Shown here: positions 30,618 to 40,910 of the stretch, piece by piece | How the letters are laid out: every line of letters starts with the position of its first letter | Numbering within the stretch: position 1 is the stretch's first letter | DNA from: Selaginella moellendorffii | Taxonomy: Eukaryota; Streptophyta; Lycopodiopsida; Selaginellales; Selaginellaceae | NCBI RefSeq assembly: GCF_000143415.4 | Contig: NW_003314284.1 | Coordinates: 313,421-354,330 of the forward strand | Direction: 5' to 3' | DNA length: 40,910 nucleotides | Made by a program: the position numbers and the translations under genes | The notes under the pieces: model-generated | Told to the model about the DNA's origin: nothing | The model's input: the letters and a program-made list of their open reading frames with translations, nothing else | The model's database searches: none

Positions 30618-31388
30618 ATGGCGACGGCGGACATGGATGCTGTGGATTTCGAGCCGGAGGAGGACGATCTCCTCGACGAGGATGTGGCGATGGAAGACGT
30701 GGAGCCAGCGCCGCAGCCCAGGGTGAGATCTACGATTATTGGGGGCGCGCCCAAGCACACCAAGGGGCGGGGGTTTCGCGACGAAGGTAGCAGTGATCGC
30801 TCCAACAGGTTTGCCCGGGATTTCGATACCATTGTCTCGGACGACAAGGACGGCGCCCAGAAGTGTAAGCCCTAGCTCTCGCTTCATCTTTCTTTTTCAT
30901 CCTTTCTTTCCCATCGTTTACTTGGATTGAAACGCAGCTATCGAGGGCTGGATCATTCTGGTGACTGGCGTCCACGAAGAAGCCCAGGAAGACGATGTGC
31001 ACGAGATGTTCGCCGACGCTGGAGTGATCAAGAATCTCAACCTTAACTTGGATCGAAGGACTGGTTTTGTCAAGGTACGATTTTTTTCTTCCAGAGTTCC
31101 AGGTTCTGAGCTCCTTGTTCCAGGGCTATGCTCTCATCGAGTATGAGCACAAGGAAGAGGCCCAGGCAGCCATTAGCAACTTCAACGGAGCCGAGCTGCT
31201 GACACAAACCATTAGCGTCGACTGGGCTTTCAAATCCGGGCCTTCCTCGCATCAGTCCTCTCGAAGCAATCGCTCCAGGAAAAGGTACTCTTGGGCGTAC
31301 AACTCCTCTTTTCTTCTTACTGAATTCTCGTCTCAGGTCTTCTCCTCGAAGCCACAGGTCCCGAAGTCCTGCAAGGCGAAGGTACTGA
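30618..31388 (+). CDS. Y14: RNA-binding protein Y14 (RBM8A), exon-junction-complex core
   Basis: Exons: 30618-30864, 30938-31074, 31124-31284, 31337-31388; 198 aa, near the usual plant length. Y14 binds MAGO and clamps eIF4A3 on spliced mRNA about 20-24 nt upstream of junctions; it acts in the nucleus and travels with mRNA. The N-terminus is acidic ([20 protein letters not shown]), followed by the RRM with RNP2 (IILVTGV), the Y14-specific [13 protein letters not shown] and [12 protein letters not shown] segments, RNP1 (KGYALIEYE) and [12 protein letters not shown]. The tail is Arg/Ser-rich ([17 protein letters not shown]), as in plant and animal Y14. All splice phases agree and the stop TGA is at 31386-31388. 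Confidence 0.96.
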
Positions 31389-31877
31389 GCCATCGAGAGA
31401 CGAGGAGAGAAAGAACCACAAGCATTGGGAGAGATCTTAGCGGTGTAGGCCATCAACGCCTACATCTTCTACATAGCCAATGTGAGCATTGCAAAAAGAT
31501 TTCTTTTTTGACATCGTTCTAGTTTGTATTTTATAGACAGCCCTTTGATCCCTTTTCTTTCAAACAGTGTTGGATCTATTTACAATTTGGATCTTTGATC
31601 ATTTCATTTACAAAATCAATCTACCCGCGCAAGTTTCTTACCCCCGCCAGGAATAGTGGATTCGATTTTCATATGGTTACTGTGTGCTAGAGACACGAAC
31701 GGTCCAATTCAGTTGGAAAGCATGATCGCTCCATTAGAAACGGTTAATGCCCCCACTCCTTCTCATAATTAAGTATAGATTAATTTGGAGAAACTGCGTC
31801 CCGTGCGTGTCCTTTGTTTCCCGCCTTCTATCTCACAAAAGATTCCCAAAACCGATACCTTCCGATACCTTGTGCTG
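31389..31877. other. Convergent intergenic region between Y14 and the J-protein gene
   Basis: Contains the 3' UTRs of two converging genes. No gene, RNA or repeat was recognised. Confidence 0.5.
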
Positions 31878-33206
31878 CTAGCCCACGTAGTAGAGATCCT
31901 TGAGCGCATTGAAGTTTATGATGAGGTACTTGGTGATCTCGTCCGCGTGCTTGGCGGTGTTAGGGCAAGAGCCACAGTGGTCCGGGTGGTAATGCGAGAT
32001 TGCCCGCCTATACGCGCTCTTGAGCTCACCAACGTCGCGAATATCCCCGAGATTCGAGAGAGATTCCCCCCTCCTCCGGCTGGGCGGGTACCTGTCGTAC
32101 AGGCAGCGCAGGAAGTCGAGAGGCGGGAGGCTGTTAAACAGGCGCTCCACATCCGACGGCCCTGATCGCGCCGCAAGATCCGACGGCTGGCGTCCACCGC
32201 CTCTGTTCTTGGGGGGCGAGCTCCGGAAGCTACTACACCCGCGTGGCGAATTCAAATTCCCACCAATCCTGCTCTGCGCCGACTGCGATCGCTCCTCGGA
32301 GTAGCTCTGATTCCTTCGCAGCTCCGCCGGATTGGGCCGGCTCGCGGCGGCGCCCTGGTGCCGGAATTCGCCGGTTTTGGGCGACGAGCTCGGTGAATTC
32401 CTCCGGAGCTCCTCGCAGGCATCGATTTGCTTGACGATCGAGGCGCGGAGGGCGGCGATCTCGGCGAGAAACGCCGCGGCGGAGGGATCCGTGTGTGCCT
32501 GCGCGATCGAGAGGTGGAAGAGGCAGTCGCGCAGCACCGGCACGCGGGCGAATCGCGCGTCGAGGGCCATGGCGTTCTTGAGGCCGTGCTGGGCGCAGGA
32601 CTTGTGGACGATGGCGCTGGCCTGGAGCTTGACGTTGGTCGGGACCTTTTGCTGGAACACCGCGCAGAGCTCCGCGAGGAATCGCCCCTTGTATCGCCCG
32701 CCCATGGGCGAGCTCTCGCGGATATCATCCACTGTCCACGCCACATCCACCAGCGTCCAGTGGATCCCCTGGACCCATTCCTTGGGCTGGGCTGGAGGGC
32801 GGCTGAAATTCAAGGCCTCGAGGAAGTAGCTGACGCTGCTGAGAAGATCGAAGCACAGGGATTCCAAGAAAGCCTCTTGCTGCTGCTGCTGCCGGGGATT
32901 CTTCTCCTCCACCATCGCCAATCTGTGCTTGGATCGCGCCCAAAAGGCCTGCCCTAGGTTCTTGCAACACATCGCGCGATCGCTGTCGCTCGGGCTGAGA
33001 GAGAGGGCCTGGCAGTACAATTGGATGGCGTCCTGGAGCCTGGAGCTGCGAATCCCGGGCAGCGATGTCTGCGCCATCGCCTCGTGGTAGAGAGTGTTGC
33101 CGCGCTCGCGGAGGCATTTGCTGCGCGAGAAGCTCGACGCGAAATCGCCACCGCCGCCGCCGCCACCACCTGGATTTGTCGCTGCCGCTTTCAATCCACT
33201 GGCCAT
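31878..33206 (-). CDS. TPR-like protein with C-terminal J domain (442 aa)
   Basis: Single-exon gene, ATG at 33206 and stop at 31878-31880. Residues about 28-85 look like a tetratricopeptide-type helical pair (CLRERGNTLYHEAM, then AIQLYCQALSLSPSD, then CCKNLGQAFWARSKHRLAM). Residues about 110-260 are helical without a recognised name. A Ser/Pro/Arg-rich linker (260-345) follows. The C-terminus has a J-domain-like segment with LKSAYRRAISHYHPDHC; the HPD at 407-409 is the residue set that stimulates Hsp70. There is no G/F region or zinc-finger domain, so it would be a type III J-protein with the J domain at the C-terminal end. Expected role: co-chaperone of Hsp70; compartment unknown, no clear signal peptide. 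Its upstream region has three ACGTGGC boxes. Confidence 0.82.
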   Translation of the reverse strand: MASGLKAAATNPGGGGGGGGDFASSFSRSKCLRERGNTLYHEAMAQTSLPGIRSSRLQDAIQLYCQALSLSPSDSDRAMCCKNLGQAFWARSKHRLAMVEEKNPRQQQQQEAFLESLCFDLLSSVSYFLEALNFSRPPAQPKEWVQGIHWTLVDVAWTVDDIRESSPMGGRYKGRFLAELCAVFQQKVPTNVKLQASAIVHKSCAQHGLKNAMALDARFARVPVLRDCLFHLSIAQAHTDPSAAAFLAEIAALRASIVKQIDACEELRRNSPSSSPKTGEFRHQGAAASRPNPAELRRNQSYSEERSQSAQSRIGGNLNSPRGCSSFRSSPPKNRGGGRQPSDLAARSGPSDVERLFNSLPPLDFLRCLYDRYPPSRRRGESLSNLGDIRDVGELKSAYRRAISHYHPDHCGSCPNTAKHADEITKYLIINFNALKDLYYVG

Positions 33207-33640
33207 CGGAAAGAACAGAGAGGAAAAGAGAAAGAAACCCTGGCGGCGCCCTTGCCAATTCGCCGAGATCCTGGGCGAGAAAAGCCGAGGAACAAGAATC
33301 TAACCGCGGAAAGATAGCTGCGATCGACGATCCCGTGGAGAAAATGCCACAAACTTCTTGGCGCCGACCGAGAATCCAAAATCCAAAGCGAAAGATAGAA
33401 TCTTCCTTGAGCGCAAGGGAAGAGACGCTACCTATCTAATAAAAGGATCCGATCGATCGATCGCTAGCTCCGCGCGTAGCAATCACCGACAGATGGCGCA
33501 ATTGGTGCCCGCCAAGCTCGGGACGGAATGACATGATCCAAGCCAAGAAATTGGACTATAAAAAAAAATGTCACACAGACACACGCACACACAAGAGGGG
33601 AGAGGAAACACCAACGGGCTTTCCCCCCGAATTTCTAGTG

Positions 33641-33803
33641 ACGTGGCGAGCATTCCGGCCCGGAATCGTGTCGGTGGCCAGCTCTAAGTTTCAAATCCCA
33701 ATCGTCCGGCCCCGCGCGGCACACGTGGCCGCTCCGCGCGGTCCCCATTCCGGATGAACTTTGGCGGAGGCCCTAGCAACAGAGATCTCACCCGACACGT
33801 GGC
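33641..33803 (+). promoter_or_regulatory. Three ACGTGGC (ABRE/G-box-like) boxes upstream of the J-protein gene
   Basis: ACGTGGC occurs at 33641-33647, 33723-33729 and 33797-33803, all in the same orientation and 430-600 bp upstream of the J-protein start. This is the core of plant ABA-response elements bound by bZIP factors. Clusters of two or more are typical of stress-inducible promoters. The effect is inferred. A CA-rich run lies at 33570-33595. Confidence 0.45.
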
Positions 33804-33809
33804 GGGGTG

Positions 33810-34799
33810 TGAGTGGGGTCTCCTCCGCTGTGGAGGGGGGTGGTGTTTTAAGATCGCTTGGCGTTTTCCTGTATGGCCCAAACGGTCAAAATTTTGGTCA
33901 CGGAACGTACGTGTGCGCCATAAACATGAAAGCGGTCCCAATTTGTGCCCTGATCTTTCCGTATGAACTTTTTCTCTTGCAATCCATATATATCTTGTTT
34001 TGTTTGCTTTGCGAATGGAATCGAAAAATCCGGAAGGTGTTGTCAACTTGTGATTGCCAGACAAGAGAGACGAGAAACTCTCCTCTTCTCTTCGATCAAT
34101 CGCCCAAGTTCTAGGGGGCCAATCGCCAGCCCCACCCAAGAGTTTTCAATGCATACTTGCGTCACCTTTTCAAGGATTTGGATAGACTCGAAGGAAATTT
34201 ACGTGTTGTGGAGGAGGTTGGGCAAACTCACACGACTGCCCAAATCGATTGAACATTGGCCAAGTGTTATCTATAACAATGGGGCCCTGATAATTCAATC
34301 CTTTTACTTTCCACGCTATGATTCACAAGAATACGTTACACACGTATCATAATCTAGTTCACCCCACTCTGAATTGTTGAATTCAGAAGGTTGTTCGAAT
34401 TTATCTAAAACGTCACGCGCAAACAAAGCTGGGCCGGGCGGGCCGGACGAAAGAAAATTTTAGCATTCGTTTGTAGATCAATCATGTTCGCGAAAAACTG
34501 TGACTTGGGAGACATCCTTTCACTTATGAACCACCTGATATGATTCAAATTTTCAATGAATGAATGAAAATAATTATCAATGAGCTTTTAACTTTTTTTA
34601 AATATCTTGTCTTAAATATAATCATTTCGCAGAAGCACGAGAACCCAACGACGGCGTCCTTTTATATAATTCAATATTTTGAGTAAACTTGCATACAAGT
34701 TTTCAATTCTTACAAGTTTTCATAATTATTTGGTTAAGAAATGAGTAACAGGGTTAACCAAATCATAACAAAGAACAAACAGCATCGTTGCTGTCGTTC
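33810..34799. other. Gene-poor region
   Basis: No supported gene. Short open frames near 33961-34350 lack any recognisable domain. AT content rises from about 34480 on. Confidence 0.5.
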
Positions 34800-35094
34800 T
34801 CCAGCAAGCTCAAGGTAGCCCAGCGCCCTCAGCATGCACACTGCAAGCACTGAGCAAGCTGATCAACGCCACGGCATATGGCGTGCTCGTCACCAGCTCC
34901 TGCGCTCAATCCAATTGCCCCGCCCGCCTCAGCAGATCCACCAGGCACAAGAAATGCACCAGCACGGGCTCCATTCCAAAATCGCACACCATGGATCGAA
35001 ACCTTGCGCAACATCCCTCCATGGCACCCCAATCCGCTGGAGCTTCATCCTCTGGAGCACCCTCGTTTGCATACACACTCATTTGTATACACAC
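34800..35094 (-). pseudogene. PPR gene relic (C-terminal PLS/E region)
   Basis: On the minus strand the reading starting near 35094 gives FRSMVCDFGMEPVLVHFLCL followed by VDLLRRAGQLD, a stop, then AQELVTSTP and SLLSACSVHAE. This is the standard end of a PLS-class PPR protein (FxxMxxxxGxxPxxxHYxCMVDLLGRAGxLxEAxxLxxxMP...WxSLLxACRxHG). An in-frame stop follows LD and another follows near 34815. Only the C-terminal part is present, so it is a dead fragment. Confidence 0.75.
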
Positions 35095-37569
35095 TCATCG
35101 ATGCACTTCTGTTCAGCAGCTTCCCAGTTTCTCCATGCAGATTCCTATCAAGAAAAACACTAAGAGGAACTCGGACATAGGACTAATACCTTTTTGAATT
35201 TGTCCACTTGCCTCTGAAATAACCCCAAGCAGTCTGTGGCTCCTTTGGCGCAATTGCAGCTTTGCATTCCACCATATCGAAATAGCAATGATCACAACTA
35301 TCTTGAGTTAATTGTCCTTGTTCTTGACAATCTGCTTATGAAATCAGCACAATGCTCCATCAAACTTGAAGATTGGTTCACAGGTAGGGCGAGCCCATTC
35401 CCGCCCATTAGCCCACCGAGTGTGTTCTAGTGGGAATGTACGAGCCCATGCCTGTGAACTGCCTTAATGGGCATGTGGCAAGCCTATTGAGCAATACACA
35501 TGGCACCCAGATTTAAGTCAATCAAATTAAATATTGCTACATGTATAAAGTTTTGATAAGTAGTACATGTTCTTGAGAACATAACTACCAACTGCTGGGT
35601 GGGTAGTACATATTCTAGAACATATTTACAGGCCACATAAGGTAATAGTGACTTAATTCTAGCAAATAATAAACCTCAATCCCAACAATTGAATCAACTT
35701 AACAGCCAAGCCGTTAGAGAATAGGTTAAAGGCTTTAATTAGGCCATTACTGCCTAAAATGGGCAAGTTATGGGGTGTTATTTGTAAACTGATGCTCCAT
35801 GAAAAATATGGCATTACCTTATTGGTCCTGGCAGAATATTTTACATATAAAATTGGATATTCTCTGCATGAAAACATATATTCAGGTGAAAACACATATT
35901 CTATGCATGAAATAGAATATTCCCACTAGATTTTTGAAGGATATTCCCTAGAATCTAGTGGATGTGATATCAGGATTGTCTCAGAAGCACTTCGTCTCAG
36001 AAGTGATTAATGCACTTTATCCATGCACACCAATGATGATTCTCATTGACAATGTAAAACATTTTCCCCACATATTATTGAGTCTCAAGATGGCTCATAA
36101 GCATGTTATTAAATTTGTAAGACTTCATTTTCCAAATATCATCCCAAACTCTCTTGATTTCCAACCCTAAACCAAAAGGGCATTTGTTATTCTTGGCTTT
36201 GAAGACCAAAACAAGGAACATATCTATGTTTGTCTCAAGGTTGTTTAGTTTGTAAAGACTATAGATGTCCAGACATGAATTTGATGTATACAGACTTTTA
36301 ATATTGTATAAAATAGTCCTTTATACTTCATATAGACCTTATTATAACAATGTTAATCAATGATAGATACTAGAATAAAATCAGATAATCTTTTATACTT
36401 TTAATAGACCTTATCATAAAAGTTTAAACTCCCAAAACCTAAAGGCAATAAAATAGAGAATTTCCTTCTGCATTACCAAAAGCTTTTTCCCAAATTCTTA
36501 TTTCAAAAAAGTTTTCTTTTCTAACATTTTAATCTTTCTCTCGGTTCTATTTTATTGGAGGTTGTGATTCACAATAACATTAATGCAGTTTGAATGATTG
36601 GAGTTTCTTCTTTTGAGTGTAGGTAAAGGTGGACAACATTGGGATTTGCAAAATTTTAAATTTGAGTTTTTAGATCTCCAATCAAAATACAAAACTATGA
36701 TTATGATAAATCAAATATGAAATAAGTGTCGGTCATCATTATTTTCTTCTTTTCTACTTCTAATGGAGATGTCAGTCCAGTGCTAGCTAAAAACTTACCA
36801 ACTCTAATTTCACCGATGTTCAAAATTGTTTGCAATGCTTTCCAATTTTTTCACCTTTCTATTGACATGCACTCGTTTTTGCATAGGCCCGTGAGCAAAC
36901 TCCCATCCATATACAAATAGCAACATCTTCTTTGAACTACCACTTCCTGTCAACTCAAAACAAAAAGGGATAGAGACCAAGTAAAACATCTACAATTAAT
37001 GCAAGATCAAGATTACACACTTTTAACATTTCAAAAGCACAATATTTATGGTTCATTATAGTGGAAATTTAGATTGTGTGAATGAAATATGCAATCAAGA
37101 GTGTGGTAAAAATTCTATAATTTTTTAAGGATATGCAATCAATCATTTCATTAGTGTTGGATTCAAGTGCCAATTTTGCAAGAATGCTCCATTGTATCAT
37201 GCCATTGTGGGGCCAGGATGTACTATTTTCTTTCATGAGATAGAGAGGTTGGTAGAGTTATAGTACATATTGACACATACATATATATAATGGATGAAGG
37301 GATAGAAAGGAGTTTAGTCAACATTTCAGAGATGTAGTATTAATAGAAACTATAAGAAACTCATTTACAACTCTAAAGCATATTTAAAAGACAATGCTAA
37401 AAGACTTTATCACAAGCATTTTACTCAATTTGGGTTGCAAACTAAATGAGGCTAGCTTGTGGGAGCTATTACAATGTATGTAATTTGCAACTAGCCTCAA
37501 GAGGTAGGAAAATAATATTACATACTTTCAATAACATCTCTTTTACATTTTGTTTTATTTAGGATAATA
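35095..37569. other. AT-rich gene-free region, second part
   Basis: No gene was recognised. A short tandem duplication (CATACACACTCAT twice) lies at about 35080-35100. Near 35570-35640 and 35820-35965 there are repeated ATATTC/TAGAACAT words and a 10-bp inverted repeat (35923-35932 with 35952-35961). A 70-codon open frame at 35958-36170 has no family I recognise. The region is probably the upstream part of, or neighbour to, the transposon relic that follows. Confidence 0.5.
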
Positions 37570-39690
37570 TCTTAGATGTATAAATCTCAAAAGGGGGAAA
37601 CTATAGTGAAAAATTGACTCTATCCTTGAATTAAAACAGATTTGTCCTTATGAGTTTATCCATAAGAGTTTATTTCCAGATCAAGTTGTTAGTGAGTAGG
37701 AGTGCCCTTTCATCTTTAAAATATCTACCATATGCCCCACCTATGGTGTAGATCTTATTTCCTAAATGGATGTGTTTGGATCAAGTGATATTATTAATGC
37801 ATGGGTACATTTTGACTATATAGAGCGGGTATTAAGTTGAACAACCATGGGAGCTCATATGTATGATCCAAGGTAGTTATTTTGTCTCACTATCTTTACC
37901 TTTTTTATAGGCTACATTCCAACTTGACAATTGTAGTAGCAAAGTTTAAAGTACAAGATTAGATGGCTTAAGAAATATTTTGGAAGTCCCTCTCTAGCAT
38001 TGTATTGAAGTGGATTGGTAAATTTGCCAACTCTCGTGGTTTCATAGCAAATGGGGTTAAAGTTAATTGGAATGACATTCGGGTTAATTTTTGGGAATGA
38101 TCAACCCCTAAAAGGTCGTGAGAGGACTTGTGAGTTCCATTAAGCTTAAAGCCTAAATTAGCACTACCACCTTATCAAGTTAGATTTTCAATTAGCATTT
38201 AAGGAGTTATGCAAACAATGGTAAATTGCACAAGATCATAAAGCAAAAACAAACGAGATCCAAATATGGTGGTGTGAAGATGGCTATATGGATATAAGTT
38301 GTTTACCACAACATAAAGTATGGTTGAGGTGGTGGGAAGTTAGAATATTCTAATGATGATATCACTCTCTTTAAGCTAATTTTTCTTTTTTTCTTCTCTA
38401 TTTTTTGCTTTTTAATATTATCTTTTCCATTAGGACCAACCACTTAAGGATCTTGCATACACTTTATTTGTGAATCTCTCAAAGAGTAAATATTGAAGCT
38501 AACATTCCTCTAAGGCAAGAAAGGGGAAGATGAGTCTATACGAAGCATGTCTATCAAATTTGATATGTGTTATAGAATAGTCTTCAAAAGTCTTAGCATT
38601 TGAGGAAGGAAAATACATAAAAAAAAGACTTTTGATTGAGATGTTATATGATAGGATGAAGAAGAAAGTGACTCCACTAGCACGAACAGTGGCAACTGTA
38701 GTGGAGAAAGTGGTCTGCAGCACATCTATAGAGTACATTCTTTGGACTTCTATTAGTGACATGAAGATTATCCACTCAAAGCATTGTTTCTCCTTTGCTA
38801 GTGACGATATTGGCACAGATCTTAAAGCAAAAGTTTTCACAAACCTGATGTTGAGTACTATTCTAATCCAAAATACCGCCTCCAAATTGAGCCACTTCAA
38901 ATAGCTAATGAAAAGAGTGTATCACAATAAATTGAAATCGCTTAATATAGTGTGAAACTAAAGCAATGGGCAATCTGCCACATGTTAGCAAAATCTAATG
39001 TAAAGTGTGTGAGAATGCTTCAAAGAGGTAAATGTTGAGCCTAAATCTGTAGTCAAAAATCTACTTCTATTCTAATCCTATGTTTCTGAAAAACTAAAGC
39101 AAATAAAATTTTTAAGATGCTGTTGGCTATATTGCTGCAACATTAATGCCAACTATAGAAAGTGGCTTGAAAACACTATACTGATTAAACCTGATGTAAT
39201 ACCTAAAGAATGGCCAATTGTTAATAGGGTCACACTCACCTCAAATGAGATTGAAAATCTTGAGAAATTTGGTTTTAATATTGAGATGAGAGTTGGAGAC
39301 ATAAGTGACAAAATTGGGAGTGTTCCCATATAGATGCATAAGAAGCCAATAAGAAAAAGAAAGGCACTTAAATTTATTGATAACATCTCCAAGTAAAAGC
39401 AAAGTAAAATAAACTTGGGTCAAATGTTTGAGTATGAGATTTTCTCCACAAAGTACATCACTGCACTTATAAAGGAGTACATTGTTAGAACATAAGGTGA
39501 AAAGTATACAATCACCATTCAAAACCTTCCTTGTTGCATATGTTTAGACTTTATGAAGCACAAGGAATATGGGAAGGTATATGCTCCTTGCAAGCATATA
39601 TATTATATCTTCATTAACATTTTGCATCAGAATCATAAAATAGATGTTCATATACACCAAACAAACCTTACTATTGTTGAGTTGTAAAAG
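37570..39690 (+). mobile_element. Decayed transposon, copy 2, with SWIM-like zinc-finger remnant (MULE-like)
   Basis: The part 37570-38720 matches 13555-12480 in the opposite orientation. Conceptual plus-strand translation contains many stops but still shows protein-like stretches: LLIEMLYDRMKKKVTPLART near 38630-38695, VIPKEWPIVNRVTLTSNEIE near 39195-39255, and near 39506-39615 a C-x-C ... C-x-H pattern (CCICLDFMKHKEYGK followed by PCKHIYYIF), the layout of a SWIM zinc finger. Mutator-like transposases end in exactly such a block. The DDE catalytic core and terminal repeats could not be found, so the class is a cautious guess. Confidence 0.5.
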
Positions 39691-39699
39691 ACCTTTAAA

Positions 39700-40910
39700 G
39701 CTAACTAGATTTTCCAAGACTATTGATGTTTATTCTCAATCAATAATATAAATTTAATATACTTTATATAATTAATAAAAAACTTTTTTTCATTTCACTT
39801 TTTATTTCATATACATGTGAGTGTTCTTTTCATAATATTGCCCATAATACTCGTGTATCTCCATTTCTATCTTTACCATCTCAAAAAATATTTTATAGTA
39901 GTCTTTCAAGTAAGTGATATAGCAATTGTAAGCGACTAAATTTTCCATTCTACTTTAGTCACTTAACCACACCTCCGACCACTTGGAGGAGTCTCAATCA
40001 CAACCTCCATAAGTCCATTTCAGGACTTGGGACTTCCTAGCCTCGAGAATGGCATCCATGCCACTCAACATTTGCACTTGGTCCAAGTGCTCCACATGTC
40101 CGATCCCATGACCGACACTCAAAAGTACCACCGACATGGCAGCCTGTTACGCTAAGGCCATGCCCAATCACCTTTGCCACACTGGTAGTCCAATACCACT
40201 TGTATCACAGTCTTGGCTCTCCAAGACTAGGCAAACCATCCATGAGTGGTCATCTCGGATCCACTATTTAGCATCCTTAGGATGCCCACCAACATGGGGA
40301 ATAGCCTTCCCCAATATCCCTCTATCAGTCCCCACTAAGTCCCTTTCTGCCCCTGGCCGTGTTTGCCAAAACTGCCACTGGATCGAGGCCCACAGGCCCA
40401 ACCACTAAGTCCCACGGTCCTCTGGGACTTCCTCACCACACGACTGTGTCCTTGGTCACTACCCTAGAGGACTGCTCCTCTTCCTTTCCACAGTCTGGGC
40501 CTTTGGGACAACATTTCGAAACACCATGGCCTTACACGAGCCACCTGGGTACTCTCCCCGCCTTCCGCCCTTGGGTGCTCTAGCCATGGGCTTAGAGCAA
40601 GGTTCTGTTGAGCCACGCCTAGTATCCAAGTAGGTAGTGCCACCCACACTTGGACTGGGAGCATCTGTCAGTCGATCTCCCGGGGGAACTAGAGCCGGCT
40701 CTTGAACACTTCACCAAGCTACCCCGCTTGTCGGTCCGTGTTCACTCTAGTCTTGGACTTCCCAGTGGTCAGCTCATCACCCAACACTGGGTCTAGCCTT
40801 CTTGGGCCAAACTGGCCTTTCCTGGCCAAACTGGGCTCACTGGGCTCCAACCCCCCACACTCTCCCTACTATACTTTTGGAACCCCCCGCAGCCCCCCCC
40901 CCCCCCCCCC
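39700..40910. other. Region with GC-richer stretch and terminal poly-C
   Basis: From about 39960 the composition changes from AT-rich to GC-rich and C-rich, without a credible gene. It has word repeats such as GGCCAAACTGG (about 40806 and 40824). The window ends with 18 C residues (40893-40910). The composition could suit an LTR or other retroelement end, but I cannot show terminal repeats. The C run may be real low complexity or a sequencing/assembly edge. Confidence 0.45.

Noticed and set aside
32332-33439. Long plus-strand open frames opposite the J-protein gene
   Set aside because: They are GC-rich shadows of a single-exon gene with a clear J domain and no domain of their own.
40893-40910. 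Poly-C end as a telomere or biological terminus
   Set aside because: A pure C run is not the plant telomere repeat (TTTAGGG); a low-complexity or assembly edge is more likely.
1-40910. CRISPR arrays, bacterial operons, phage or antiphage systems
   Set aside because: Spliceosomal introns and plant protein families throughout; no direct-repeat/spacer arrays were seen.

Overview
The window looks like nuclear DNA of a land plant, most likely a lycophyte of the Selaginella type. Evidence: plant-specific families (trihelix factor, NF-YB, HUA2-like PWWP protein, PPR and F-box genes), very short spliceosomal introns (mostly 45-65 nt), and closely packed genes. The organism is an inference from gene style, not a database match.

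Layout. 32-934: trihelix transcription factor (-). 1190-1810: F-box relic (-). 2083-3020: four-exon gene of unknown function (-) with two nearly identical introns, then a truncated tRNA-Ala at 3121-3180. 3422-8120: a 33-exon importin-9 type karyopherin (-), including one AT-AC (U12-type) intron and one GC-AG intron. 8209-8690: 3' fragment of a phosphohexomutase gene. 8740-13555: AT-rich DNA without genes; its right end is a decayed transposon. 13640-13960: PPR relic. 14085-15410: intact F-box gene (-). 15415-16510: collapsed importin-9 copy. 16591-19489: complete 18-exon plastid-type phosphoglucomutase/phosphomannomutase gene (-). The series F-box / importin-9 / phosphohexomutase therefore occurs twice in the same order, and complementary genes were lost in each copy.

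19804-33206 is a compact gene island: NF-YB (-), ER protein disulfide isomerase ending in KDEL (-), alpha/beta-hydrolase (-), universal stress protein (+), HUA2-like PWWP/CID protein (-), exon-junction-complex protein Y14 (+), and a TPR-like/J-domain protein (-). HUA2-like and Y14 are divergent, with only 94 bp between start codons; USP and HUA2-like converge with 98 bp between stop codons. Shared themes are nuclear import, RNA processing and transcription (importin-9, Y14, HUA2-like, NF-YB, trihelix) and protein folding or stress (PDI, USP, J-protein).

33207-40910 is again gene-poor: a promoter region with three ACGTGGC boxes, a second PPR relic (34800-35094), AT-rich DNA, a second copy of the decayed transposon in the opposite orientation with a SWIM-type zinc-finger remnant (37570-39690), and a GC-richer stretch ending in an 18-nt C run at the window edge.

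Exon structures were built by hand from splice signals, reading-frame phase and family conservation. All protein names come from recognised motifs, not from searches.
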